From contig NZ_JAQMUB010000100.1 of the NCBI RefSeq assembly GCF_028330965.1, forward strand, positions 45,906 through 109,905: a DNA stretch of 64,000 nt, written 5' to 3'. The notes beneath the pieces were generated by a model, which saw only the letters and a program-made list of their open reading frames with translations, was not told where the DNA came from and did not search any database. Each line of letters begins with the position of its first letter. Position 1 is the first letter of the stretch. Source of the stretch: Oscillatoria sp. CS-180. GTDB lineage: Bacteria > Cyanobacteriota > Cyanobacteriia > Phormidesmidales > Phormidesmidaceae. Of the stretch, positions 1-7,358 are shown one piece after another. The translations under genes and the position numbers were made by a program.

Positions 1-1
1 T

Positions 2-379
2 TGGTGTTGCCCTGGCAGGTTTGGCAGGTTTTCTTCTTCATTTTCATTGGTGCCGTCTCAACCGAGATTGGATGTATATGCTGTGGCCTTTGTAGCGATC
101 GGAGCGGTCTATGTCGGCTCAGCGCTGGCTGAGAAACGAGGGCGGAGCATTTTGCTGGAGACAGAGATCGCGATCGCCTGCATCGCTCTAGCTCCCATTG
201 GTCTCTGGGTATCCCCCTTGGCACTAATCGCAGGCTACATTCTGCACGGGATTTGGGATTTCTTTCACCATCCCGTTCACGTTGGTGCGCAGATTACCCA
301 GCGTTGGTATCCGCCGTTGTGCGTCGGGTTTGACTGGGCGATCGCACTCATCATCACCCTCCAATACAGTTTGGGATGA
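2..379 (+). CDS. Membrane protein, 5' partial (DUF6010-like?)
   Basis: The reading frame is open from the left edge, so the true start may lie outside; the first start inside is a TTG at 47, giving 110 residues. Three hydrophobic segments are visible, at about residues 8-28, 36-70 and 90-108. A HGIWDFFHHP segment precedes a conserved-looking WYPPLCVGFDWAIA end. This resembles the C-terminal part of small DUF6010-type membrane proteins, from memory only. It converges on the DUF3105 gene with 12 bp between stop codons. Frame 3 of the first 30 bases also encodes hydrophobic residues, so a frameshift near the edge cannot be excluded. Function unknown. Confidence 0.5.
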   Translation, partial: WCCPGRFGRFSSSFSLVPSQPRLDVYAVAFVAIGAVYVGSALAEKRGRSILLETEIAIACIALAPIGLWVSPLALIAGYILHGIWDFFHHPVHVGAQITQRWYPPLCVGFDWAIALIITLQYSLG

Positions 380-391
380 GCCGACCGATGG

Positions 392-997
392 CTACCGCAC
401 CGGATTTTCTGGGCCTCGCCCCCGATATTCATCAATAAAGGTGGCAGCAGCTTGCGGATCAAATTTCGGCATGACCAGCTTTTTCGTCCAGGCAGTGAGG
501 ACGATTTCCTGGCCCAAACCTGCTTTGGGCACAGCAACGATCCCTTCCCAAGGCCCCGAAAACTGATCTGCCCAGCTCTCTAAAGCTTTCATGGTTTCTG
601 CTTCGGGCTGGTCGTAATAGATCACGATGTTGCCATGCTCCAGCGAATGCACAAGCTGCTCGGGACGCTGGACTTCGTCATAGACACCGGGCATCACAGG
701 AGTCGGGTCGTGAGGGCCAGAGGTCGGAAACTCGCTGTCGTAATCTACGGCTTCGCCGGGAGCCACATGCTGTCGTCCTTGATCGGGAAAGGTTTGCACC
801 GCAGCGAGGGCAGCGGTTCCCGCTTCAGTATTCGGTTCAAAGGCAACCCGCTCGGGTCGATTACGCAATGCCAGGAATGCGATAACGGTGACCATCAGTG
901 CAGTAACGCCAATCGGACCAAAGGTAATAGTCCAGACATTGAAGCGCTGGGTGGTGCGGCGTCGAGATTGACGGCGAGAATTTGTTTGTTCAACCAT
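392..997 (-). CDS. DUF3105 domain membrane-anchored protein
   Basis: A 201-residue protein with a basic N-terminus and one membrane segment (about residues 25-46), so most of it should face the periplasm or lumen. The C-terminal two thirds match DUF3105: a Y-x-PTSGPHDPTP-like stretch, GVYDE, and then LVHSLEHGNIVIYY, whose conserved His/Glu pair could bind metal. The biochemical role of DUF3105 is not established. It is the last gene of a leftward run DUF411-lgt-DUF3105, 49 bp after lgt. The metal-island setting makes a periplasmic metal-related role plausible, but that is inference. Confidence 0.8.
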   Translation of the reverse strand: MVEQTNSRRQSRRRTTQRFNVWTITFGPIGVTALMVTVIAFLALRNRPERVAFEPNTEAGTAALAAVQTFPDQGRQHVAPGEAVDYDSEFPTSGPHDPTPVMPGVYDEVQRPEQLVHSLEHGNIVIYYDQPEAETMKALESWADQFSGPWEGIVAVPKAGLGQEIVLTAWTKKLVMPKFDPQAAATFIDEYRGRGPENPVR

Positions 998-1046
998 AGA
1001 TTGGACGAGAGTGACAGTTTCAAAGCGTTGTCAAAGTTGACGCGGG

Positions 1047-1889
1047 TCAAGCGTTTGAGCCCTGAGTTCTATCAGGGCGATGCCGAAGATAGAGACCGAT
1101 GGCGGCACCGATAACCGCGATCGCAGACAAGATGTGTACCATGTTGAACGGCGTGCCAGGAAAGAACCACGAATCCGTCCGCAGAAACTCAATAAAAAAG
1201 CGACCGAGTGGATACCAGATTAGATATAGCAGGGCCATATCCCCCTCCTTTAGATCTTTCTGAAACCGTCGCGAAATCCAAAACAGGATGGCAAATCCGA
1301 GAAAATTCCAGAGCGATTCATATAGGAAAAGGGGATGAAACCGCGCACTTTCGGGATAAATACTTAAATCGTTATAGGGCGGAATCCGATGTTGTGGATC
1401 AATCTGTAAGCCCCAAGGTAGTGTCGTCGGTGGCCCATAGAGTTCCTGGTTGATGAAGTTACCCCAGCGCCCAATTGCCTGAGCTAGGGGCAATCCCAGA
1501 GCGATCGCGTCTAGGTAAGGGAGTGGGTTTAGCTTCCGGATGCGGGTAAACAGCCAGAGCGCAATGCCACCGGCAATGAAGCCGCCAAAAATATGAATAC
1601 CGCCGCCCCAGATTTTGAGAATTTCACCCGGATTCTGCAGGTAGTAACCCAGGCCAGACTCCCCCCGTGGCGACTGAATAAACACATAGTAAAGTCGCGC
1701 TCCTAAAAAGCCTGGAATTAGAATCCAGAAGAGCATGTCCCAAAGGTTATCCGGGTCTTCGCCTTTGCGGGCTACTTCACGACTGGCTACCAGGGTCGCT
1801 GCCAGAATAGCCGTCAGCATCAGCACCCCATACCACCGCAGGGCAAGGGGGCCGATGTGAAAGATGATGGGATCGACAGGGGGATACAT
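1047..1889 (-). CDS. lgt: Prolipoprotein diacylglyceryl transferase
   Basis: Lgt transfers diacylglycerol from phosphatidylglycerol to the lipobox cysteine of prolipoproteins in the cytoplasmic membrane. The 280-residue length is normal. The sequence has the expected multi-pass profile and the family signature GRWGNFINQELYG, with its catalytic-region Arg and Asn. It also has HPLFLYESLWN and the C-terminal GRFFIEFLRTD. The gene begins 14 bp after the DUF411 lipoprotein gene, so the two are probably co-transcribed. Lgt is normally a housekeeping gene. Its place in a metal island beside a lipoprotein suggests an accessory copy, but the rest of the genome would be needed to tell. Confidence 0.95.
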   Translation of the reverse strand: MYPPVDPIIFHIGPLALRWYGVLMLTAILAATLVASREVARKGEDPDNLWDMLFWILIPGFLGARLYYVFIQSPRGESGLGYYLQNPGEILKIWGGGIHIFGGFIAGGIALWLFTRIRKLNPLPYLDAIALGLPLAQAIGRWGNFINQELYGPPTTLPWGLQIDPQHRIPPYNDLSIYPESARFHPLFLYESLWNFLGFAILFWISRRFQKDLKEGDMALLYLIWYPLGRFFIEFLRTDSWFFPGTPFNMVHILSAIAVIGAAIGLYLRHRPDRTQGSNA

Positions 1890-1903
1890 AAGGTCTCGTC
1901 AGT

Positions 1904-2416
1904 CTAAGAATGCTCTGCAAAAGCCTCAGTCTCACCGGACTCGGTGAAGGAAAATACCGTGTAAGGTTCAACGTAATCACCGGATTCCATCCCAGGCGAG
2001 CCAATGGGCATTCCGGGAACGGCGATACCCGCGACGTCCGGTTCTTCAGCCAGCAACCGCTGCACGTCTTCGGCGGGAATATGGCCTTCAACGACATAGC
2101 CATCCACAATCGTGGTGTGGCAAGAGGCCAGATTGGCAGGAACGCCATACTGCTCTTTGATCGCCGTCATATCTTCCGTCACGTTGTCTTTGACGGTAAA
2201 GCCAGCGGCTTCCATGTGCTCAATCCAAAGTCCACAACAGCCACAGGTGGGACTGCGAAAGACTGTGAGTTCTTGGTTAAATGCGACTTGCTCAGCTCCA
2301 GTCGGCTGAGTAGAAGATGCACTGTTGTTCGTGGCCAGGCTACACCCTGCAAAGGCTAGGCTGCCCACCATCAAACCGATGACTAGAAAACGGGGTGTTG
2401 CTAATTGACTGCTCAT
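1904..2416 (-). CDS. DUF411 metal-binding lipoprotein
   Basis: DUF411 proteins are small periplasmic proteins associated with copper and other metal resistance loci. The ATG at 2416 is preferred over an upstream in-frame start (2470) because AAAGG sits about 8 nt before it and the protein then opens with a lipoprotein signal ending in LAFAGC. The mature domain has the redox/metal-type motif TCGCCG at its start, a further conserved Cys-His (SCHTT), and the family ending EGHIPAEDVQRLL followed by VPGMPIGSPGME. Length is 170 residues. It leads the lgt-DUF3105 run, so the Lgt encoded next could lipidate it. Confidence 0.88.
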   Translation of the reverse strand: MSSQLATPRFLVIGLMVGSLAFAGCSLATNNSASSTQPTGAEQVAFNQELTVFRSPTCGCCGLWIEHMEAAGFTVKDNVTEDMTAIKEQYGVPANLASCHTTIVDGYVVEGHIPAEDVQRLLAEEPDVAGIAVPGMPIGSPGMESGDYVEPYTVFSFTESGETEAFAEHS

Positions 2417-2543
2417 AAATACCTTTTCAACTGTTCGGTATAACAGCTTAGCGCTTGGGTGAGGACACAACTGCTGCCAGCACCCTGATAACGACCAACA
2501 TAGGGCTCATATCTTATCGGATGATTATTTGCTTGGGCTACTC

Positions 2544-3452
2544 TTAGAAAAAATTGTCTTGCCCTGCGCTACCTGCTGGAGAGAGCGTCAGCGAATTGGC
2601 CACTCGGTCAATCCCGTTCATCAGCAAAACTACGCTAAGTAACAGCAGTGCCGAAAACACATCTCCCCCCCAACTCGCATGAAGCCACTCAAACCAGTCA
2701 GTGCGTCCGGTGCCGTGAAAGAACGTCAGCAGGGTGTTGCGAACGATGTTGCCTACCACGCTGATGAGTGCTGCTCCCGCTAGTAGCGAAAAGGCTTTCG
2801 GTCGAGAACGTAGGTTGCCTGTCCAATGGAGCATCATTAGAGCAACATACAAGCAGGTCATCAGCATCTTCAGCCCCGCGCAGTAAGGAGCCACTTCAAC
2901 AATGCGCTCATTCACTAGGATGTAGATTTGATCGACGCTGACATTCATACCAATTTGCGTCAGCAGAAAGGCCGCGATCGCGGCATTCAGACGCTGCACT
3001 GGCATCAGGTAAGGGGCAATGAGGTAAGGCAACTCAGTTGGGGTTGCCAGCAAAACAAACAGCAAAGGCCATCTCATCAACCGCAACCCGCTCAATCCCT
3101 TCAGAATGAGAATCACTGCACCCAGCATGAGGGGGAAAGACAGATTGATCAGATTCTGCACTGGGCTGAGATAGAACGTGGCCGCTAATGCCAATAGCGA
3201 TATGCCCCAAAAGCTGCCGCTACTGGGTAAATTGCGCCACTGATGTCGAGATTGCCAAGCAATCCAGGCGGCATAGGGAAACCCGATCAGGGCGTAGGAA
3301 AAATACTCATGCTCAATGCTGACTGATTTATTTAGCCAACCATCAATCCAGTACCAAATGAGAGGCACATAGAGCATCGCCAATAGCAGGGCGATCGCGG
3401 CCTCCGTTGAGTGACGCTTAACCGGATAAAGAACCTTTAGACTCGCTTGCAT
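2544..3452 (-). CDS. Exosortase family protein (cyanoexosortase-like)
   Basis: Exosortases are multi-pass membrane cysteine proteases thought to process PEP-CTERM-type sorting tails. The 302-residue protein has about eight hydrophobic segments and the family triad regions: Cys in VAPYCAGLKML, Arg in GNIVRNTLLTFFHGTG, and His in WLHASWGGD. The N-terminal HEYFSYALIGFPYAAWIAW resembles cyanoexosortase B, from memory. No PEP-CTERM substrate is visible in the window. A direct-repeat promoter of the class described in this annotation lies just upstream (3480-3512, leftward), which would give a 5' leader of about 20 nt. Family assignment is firm; the subtype is not. Confidence 0.82.
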   Translation of the reverse strand: MQASLKVLYPVKRHSTEAAIALLLAMLYVPLIWYWIDGWLNKSVSIEHEYFSYALIGFPYAAWIAWQSRHQWRNLPSSGSFWGISLLALAATFYLSPVQNLINLSFPLMLGAVILILKGLSGLRLMRWPLLFVLLATPTELPYLIAPYLMPVQRLNAAIAAFLLTQIGMNVSVDQIYILVNERIVEVAPYCAGLKMLMTCLYVALMMLHWTGNLRSRPKAFSLLAGAALISVVGNIVRNTLLTFFHGTGRTDWFEWLHASWGGDVFSALLLLSVVLLMNGIDRVANSLTLSPAGSAGQDNFF

Positions 3453-3479
3453 AGAGTGACAAAACTACTTCAACCAAGC

Positions 3480-3512
3480 ACCATGACAGACAATGATGAA
3501 ATGGGAGTGAAA
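3480..3512 (-). promoter_or_regulatory. Direct-repeat promoter of the exosortase gene
   Basis: On the minus strand TTTCAC (3512-3507), five bases, TTTCAT (3501-3496), ten bases, then CATGGT (3485-3480) as a CAnnnT -10 box. The geometry is identical to six other promoters in this window. The start codon is at 3452. Confidence 0.6.
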
Positions 3513-3540
3513 AATCGTCATGGCTATTTGTCGTCCCCTC

Positions 3541-3572
3541 TTGACTCTAAAGCCGACTGTAAGGTTTAGGCT
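3541..3572 (+). promoter_or_regulatory. MerR-type promoter of the 3600 regulator
   Basis: TTGACT (3541-3546) and TAGGCT (3567-3572) are separated by a 20-nt spacer, the elongated spacing typical of MerR-activated promoters. An imperfect dyad spans about 3544-3565. The same -10 box and spacing occur at 61473-61504, and a relative lies before copZ (38268-38299). Autoregulation by the adjacent MerR protein is the simplest reading. Confidence 0.65.
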
Positions 3573-3599
3573 TGAGTAGAAGCGTATTAGGAGAACCCA

Positions 3600-4022
3600 A
3601 TGGCTGTCATTACCGGATTGAAAATTGGGGAAATGTCAAAGCAAACCGGCGTTGCCGTGGGCGCGTTGCGGTATTACGAGAGTCTGGGGCTCATTCAGTC
3701 AGAGCGCGGTGAGAACAGCTATCGCTACTATGCGCCCGAAACCGTGCAGCAGGTACAGTTCATCAAAAAAGCGCAGACCCTCGGCTTCTCTCTCGAAGAC
3801 ATCGGCGAAGTACTGACCGTGCATCACCAGGGCGATGTACCCTGCGAGTTTGTGCAGTCGCTATTGCAAGACAAGATTCAGCAGCTTGAGGCCCAGATTC
3901 AAGAAATAGTGGCGTTTAAGTCGGCGTTGGAGCAGTATCGCGACACTTGGGCCGCTGACCATTCCCATCCACAACCAGGCGATATTTGTCCCCTTATTGA
4001 ATCAGTTGAAGTCACGATGTAG
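3600..4022 (+). CDS. MerR-family heavy-metal-responsive regulator
   Basis: A 140-residue protein with the MerR layout: winged helix-turn-helix (about 7-75, with KIGEMSKQTGVAVGALRYYE and SYRYYAPE), a long dimerisation helix (about 85-115) and a metal loop. Possible ligands are Cys82 in DVPCEF, Cys130 in ICPLIES, and His121/His123 in DHSHP. This arrangement fits divalent-metal or mercury sensors rather than CueR, whose two cysteines lie close together. AGGAG ends about 8 nt before the ATG. It has its own MerR-type promoter at 3541-3572. Likely targets are its own promoter and perhaps copZ-copA. The metal specificity is not decided by sequence. Confidence 0.9.
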   Translation: MAVITGLKIGEMSKQTGVAVGALRYYESLGLIQSERGENSYRYYAPETVQQVQFIKKAQTLGFSLEDIGEVLTVHHQGDVPCEFVQSLLQDKIQQLEAQIQEIVAFKSALEQYRDTWAADHSHPQPGDICPLIESVEVTM

Positions 4023-4030
4023 CCGCTTCA

Positions 4031-4063
4031 TTTCATCGCTGTTTCATATTTTCTCAGTAAGGT
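4031..4063 (+). promoter_or_regulatory. Direct-repeat promoter of the TIGR03943 gene
   Basis: TTTCAT (4031-4036), N5, TTTCAT (4042-4047), N10, TAAGGT (4058-4063) as the -10 box. The repeat period is 11 bp, as expected for a PhoB/OmpR-type activator dimer covering the -35 position. Confidence 0.65.
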
Positions 4064-4097
4064 TTGACTTTGGTTGAATCGGATGGACTGAGTAAAT

Positions 4098-4856
4098 TTG
4101 GCTATCCTCAAACGCTATCGTTTTCCTTTCAAGCCTGCCTATTGGGATATTCTGGCGCTGTCTGCCTGGGGCATTTTGTTTATCTACTATCGGGTGACGA
4201 ATCAGTTGAGACTGCTGATTCATCCTCGCTATTACTGGGCAGTAGTATTGGCAGGAGTGGTTTTGCTGGGGCTGGCGATCGCCAAAACCTTTGTGACGGT
4301 GACGAATACAACCCCGCCTTCTAGAGGTCAACACTTTAAGACCTTGCCTGGCAACCTGAGTAGCATGTTGCTACTGGGGATCGCCATGCTGGGCCTGGTG
4401 GCCCAGATTCAACCTCTAGGCAGTCAAGCCGCCCTACAGGAGGGTTACACGGTAGTAGGATTGCCAACCCGACCGCAGGTTCAGCGCTTTACTAGTGGCG
4501 CTCGTCCTGAAGACCGAACGCTGAGCGACTGGGCCAGAACACTAGCGGTTTACCCAGAGCCCGATTCGTATGCCGGGAAGACCGTCAATGTCTCTGGATT
4601 TGTGGTGCATCCGCCAGAGCTTCCCGATAACATTTTCATGATTACGCGCTTTGTCATCCGTCACTGCGCCCTGGATGCGACCCCGGTGGGATTGCCCGTG
4701 ATCTTGGAGCAGCGTCGTAGCGAATACCCTCAGGACAGTTGGCTCGCCATTCAAGGTCAGATGGAAACGCTGGAAGTGGATGGTGCTCGGCGAGTTGCGA
4801 TCGCGCCCACTGCCCTCACGTCGATTCCAGAACCCGAAGACCCCTACGAGTACTGA
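4098..4856 (+). CDS. TIGR03943/DUF1980 (YcgQ-like) membrane protein
   Basis: A 252-residue protein starting at TTG. It has three hydrophobic segments (about 12-30, 40-65 and 84-105) and a soluble C-terminal domain whose signature NVSGFVVHPP is followed by MITRFVIRHCALDATPVGLPV. That is the DUF1980 core found in YcgQ-like proteins. In other bacteria this family pairs with a DUF318-type (YcgR/ArsP-like) permease and is linked to metal homeostasis. No such permease is adjacent here. The gene lies between the MerR gene and the efflux operon and has its own direct-repeat promoter (4031-4063). Family assignment is good; function is unproven. Confidence 0.78.
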   Translation: MAILKRYRFPFKPAYWDILALSAWGILFIYYRVTNQLRLLIHPRYYWAVVLAGVVLLGLAIAKTFVTVTNTTPPSRGQHFKTLPGNLSSMLLLGIAMLGLVAQIQPLGSQAALQEGYTVVGLPTRPQVQRFTSGARPEDRTLSDWARTLAVYPEPDSYAGKTVNVSGFVVHPPELPDNIFMITRFVIRHCALDATPVGLPVILEQRRSEYPQDSWLAIQGQMETLEVDGARRVAIAPTALTSIPEPEDPYEY

Positions 4857-4896
4857 CCAGCCGCTATTCTTGCTCTGTTGGTGAATCTGGGGGCGA

Positions 4897-4929
4897 TTTC
4901 ATCCTGGTTTCACAATTGGCTGATAGTTT
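4897..4929 (+). promoter_or_regulatory. Direct-repeat promoter of the RND efflux operon
   Basis: TTTCAT (4897-4902), N5, TTTCAC (4908-4913), N10, TAGTTT (4924-4929). The start codon at 4963 would have a leader of roughly 28 nt. It would drive adaptor, lipoprotein, pump, response regulator and kinase, which would make the two-component system self-activating if that system binds the repeat. Confidence 0.68.
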
Positions 4930-4962
4930 TACAGAGTCAATCTTTTACGATTACATACACCG

Positions 4963-6729
4963 ATGTCTTTGGAACCGCCATCATCTCAGACAGATAGCCA
5001 TGATTCCAGCATCGATGCTTCAGAAACTAGCTCTGAAGCGTTGTCTTTCGAGGACTCATCGCTGGAGCCGACAGGAGATGCAACCTCACGACCTGCCCAT
5101 CGCAAATATGGTCGAGCGTTGTTAGGACTGGGTATTTTCGCGGCCCTCAGCGGCGGCATTCTGCTGACCACTCAATTGATTAAACCGTCTAATTCTATGG
5201 CGGGCATGGAAGGCCACGATATGTCGGGCATGTCCCATGACGACATGATGCAAGTGGATGGGGCATTCAATCCGGTACCTGTCACCGTCGAGGTAGTTCA
5301 GGCCGGAAACTTTGAGGCCGGAGTCTCTTACACCGGTTCAATCATGCCCTACCAGGAAGCGGTGGTATATCCCCGTGTGGCGGGCCAGTTAACGAATTAT
5401 TCGGTGTATCCGGGGGATCGCGTCGAAGCGGGACAGGTCTTGGCCGACTTGATTGCCGATGAGCGCTCCACGGAGCTAGCGGAAGCCAATGCTGAGGCCG
5501 ATGTGACGCTGACTTCTTTGCAGGTGAGTGAGGTGGAAATCGATGAGCAACGGCAGGAGATTGCCCGTCTGCAAGCTGAGCTGGACTATTTGAATCTGCA
5601 AAAAGATCGCTTTGCGAAACTCACTGCCGAGGGGGCGACCTCTCAGCAAGAGTATGACGCTGTGGCCACCGATGCCACTGCGAAGGAAGCCGCCCTGTCA
5701 GAAGCGAGGGCAGGACTGACGAGATTGCAAGCCCAGGTCGAGCGAGAACGAGCCAGGGTCGGACAAGCTGAAGCCAGAGTCAACACCGCTGCCGTAATGC
5801 AGGGCTACACCACATTGCAGTCACCCATTAGCGGCATCGTGCAGACTCGCATGGTTGATCCGGGTGTCGTCGTGCAGCCAGGGATGGGCGTGCTCAAAAT
5901 TGGTGACTACTCGCGGGTGCGGCTCCAGGCCAACGTCGCCCAAAAAGATGCGGGCTACATCCAAGTAGGCACCCAGATTCGCGCCCAGGTACCGGGAGCC
6001 ACAGATGAACCACTCACCGGCAGCGTCACCAGCATCTTTCCCCAGACCAACAATGACACCCGCACGGTAGTGGTGGAAGCCGTGATTGATAATCCCCAGG
6101 GGCGCTTGCTGTCGGGCCAGTATTTAGAAATGACGCTGCTGACAAAGAGCCAGAGCAATACCCTGTCGGTGCCTCAAGAAGCCGTAGTGGAATCCAACGG
6201 TGAGCCATCCGTGTGGGTGATGGTGGGTTCTGCCGCTGAAAGACGGACGGTAGAAACGGGGATGGTAAACGGCGATCGCATCGCCATTAACAGCGGTCTC
6301 AGCCCAGGCGATCAGGTCATCACCTCCGGCCACAGCCGTTTGACACCGGGTGCGCAAGTTGCGGTGGTCGATGATGCGGGCATGCCTGTGCCGATGCTGG
6401 GCGATAGCAGTCAGGGGAGTGTTGAGGTGGCGATCGTCGAACCTGATCCGACCCAGGGATTTAAGCCGGGAGCGGCAGAACTCATGCTAGAAGTGCGCGA
6501 CCCCGACACCCAGGAACCGTTGCCCGTTGAGGATATCGCCGTCGATGTCACCATGCCCATGCCCAACATGGCCCCGATGACCACGATGGTGCAGCTCGAA
6601 CCGGCGGGACAGCCAGGACGGTTCCAGGTTAAGACTCACTTTGGTATGGCTGGGGAATGGCAAATCAAAGTTGAGGTCAACGACCCTGACTACCCAGGCC
6701 AATCCCTGGTCACTGTGCCAGTTGAGTAG
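4963..6729 (+). CDS. RND efflux periplasmic adaptor with C-terminal YtkA-like domain
   Basis: The periplasmic adaptor (membrane fusion protein) of a tripartite efflux pump, 588 residues. One membrane segment lies at about 50-70 and is followed by a Met/His-rich linker (MAGMEGHDMSGMSHDDMM) that suggests copper or silver binding. Next come the lipoyl half-motif YPRVAGQLTNYSVYPGDRVEAG, a long coiled coil (about 175-275), the second lipoyl half (TLQSPISGIVQTR) and the beta-barrel. The last 100 residues form a YtkA/FixH-like beta domain with MPNMAPMTTM. That domain is closely similar to the separate lipoprotein encoded next. It is the first gene of the operon, and no strong ribosome site is seen. 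Confidence 0.9.
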   Translation: MSLEPPSSQTDSHDSSIDASETSSEALSFEDSSLEPTGDATSRPAHRKYGRALLGLGIFAALSGGILLTTQLIKPSNSMAGMEGHDMSGMSHDDMMQVDGAFNPVPVTVEVVQAGNFEAGVSYTGSIMPYQEAVVYPRVAGQLTNYSVYPGDRVEAGQVLADLIADERSTELAEANAEADVTLTSLQVSEVEIDEQRQEIARLQAELDYLNLQKDRFAKLTAEGATSQQEYDAVATDATAKEAALSEARAGLTRLQAQVERERARVGQAEARVNTAAVMQGYTTLQSPISGIVQTRMVDPGVVVQPGMGVLKIGDYSRVRLQANVAQKDAGYIQVGTQIRAQVPGATDEPLTGSVTSIFPQTNNDTRTVVVEAVIDNPQGRLLSGQYLEMTLLTKSQSNTLSVPQEAVVESNGEPSVWVMVGSAAERRTVETGMVNGDRIAINSGLSPGDQVITSGHSRLTPGAQVAVVDDAGMPVPMLGDSSQGSVEVAIVEPDPTQGFKPGAAELMLEVRDPDTQEPLPVEDIAVDVTMPMPNMAPMTTMVQLEPAGQPGRFQVKTHFGMAGEWQIKVEVNDPDYPGQSLVTVPVE

Positions 6730-6805
6730 TGCTAGATAGTACATGTAGTGCTACATAGCAAGTTTTTGTGTGTATTCCCTAATCAATAATGCATTCGAGG
6801 ATCCT

Positions 6806-7258
6806 ATGAAAAAAGCTCTGTTTCTGATACTTCCACTCGTTTTCTTAACTGCAGCTTGTGGCAGCGCCAATCAAGCCGAGCCTGAAGCGACCGCAGACAC
6901 GACGGAGGAGCCAGCTACCGAAACCACTGAGGCTCCTGCGACTGATGCAGGTGTGGCAATCGCTCTCGTTTCTCCTGAAGATGGCTCAGTTCCCATGGGT
7001 GATGCTGAGCTGGTCTTGCAAGTCATTGACCCGGCTACGAATGAACCGGTTGAGGTCGAAGACCTACAGGTCGACCTTTCGATGGGAATGGATGGCATGG
7101 AACCGATGACTACGATGGCGATCGTCGAACCGGGAGAAGAAACGGGTCAATACAAGGTCATGACCAATATGGGCATGGAAGGGATGTGGATGATGGAGGT
7201 GACCTCTGCCGATCCGGCCATGCCTGGCGAAGCGACCTTCGAGCTCGATGTGAAATAG
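6806..7258 (+). CDS. YtkA-like lipoprotein, Met-rich
   Basis: The ATG at 6806 is chosen because GAGG lies just upstream and the protein then starts with a clean lipoprotein signal ending FLTAACGS (cleavage before Cys). An acidic Thr/Glu/Pro-rich linker (about 25-55) leads to a YtkA/FixH-like domain with MGMDGMEPMTTM and NMGMEGMWMM. The methionines could bind Cu(I) or Ag(I). The domain is a paralogue of the adaptor's C-terminus, suggesting duplication. Length is 150 residues. It sits between the adaptor and pump genes and may act as a periplasmic metal-delivery subunit, which is inference. Confidence 0.8.
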   Translation: MKKALFLILPLVFLTAACGSANQAEPEATADTTEEPATETTEAPATDAGVAIALVSPEDGSVPMGDAELVLQVIDPATNEPVEVEDLQVDLSMGMDGMEPMTTMAIVEPGEETGQYKVMTNMGMEGMWMMEVTSADPAMPGEATFELDVK

Positions 7259-7279
7259 CCATCTTGGCAAATGGCTTGG

Positions 7280-7301
7280 GGGACATAAGGCTTTGTGTCC
7301 C
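7280..7301 (+). terminator. Hairpin between lipoprotein and RND pump genes
   Basis: GGGACA (7280-7285) pairs with TGTCCC (7296-7301) across a 10-nt loop and is followed by CTCTTT. It could attenuate transcription into the pump gene. The stem is short. Confidence 0.35.
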
Positions 7302-7358
7302 TCTTTCGCGTATTTGGAATACCTGCTTTATCGACTCTAAGCACATTGGTCTTTATTG

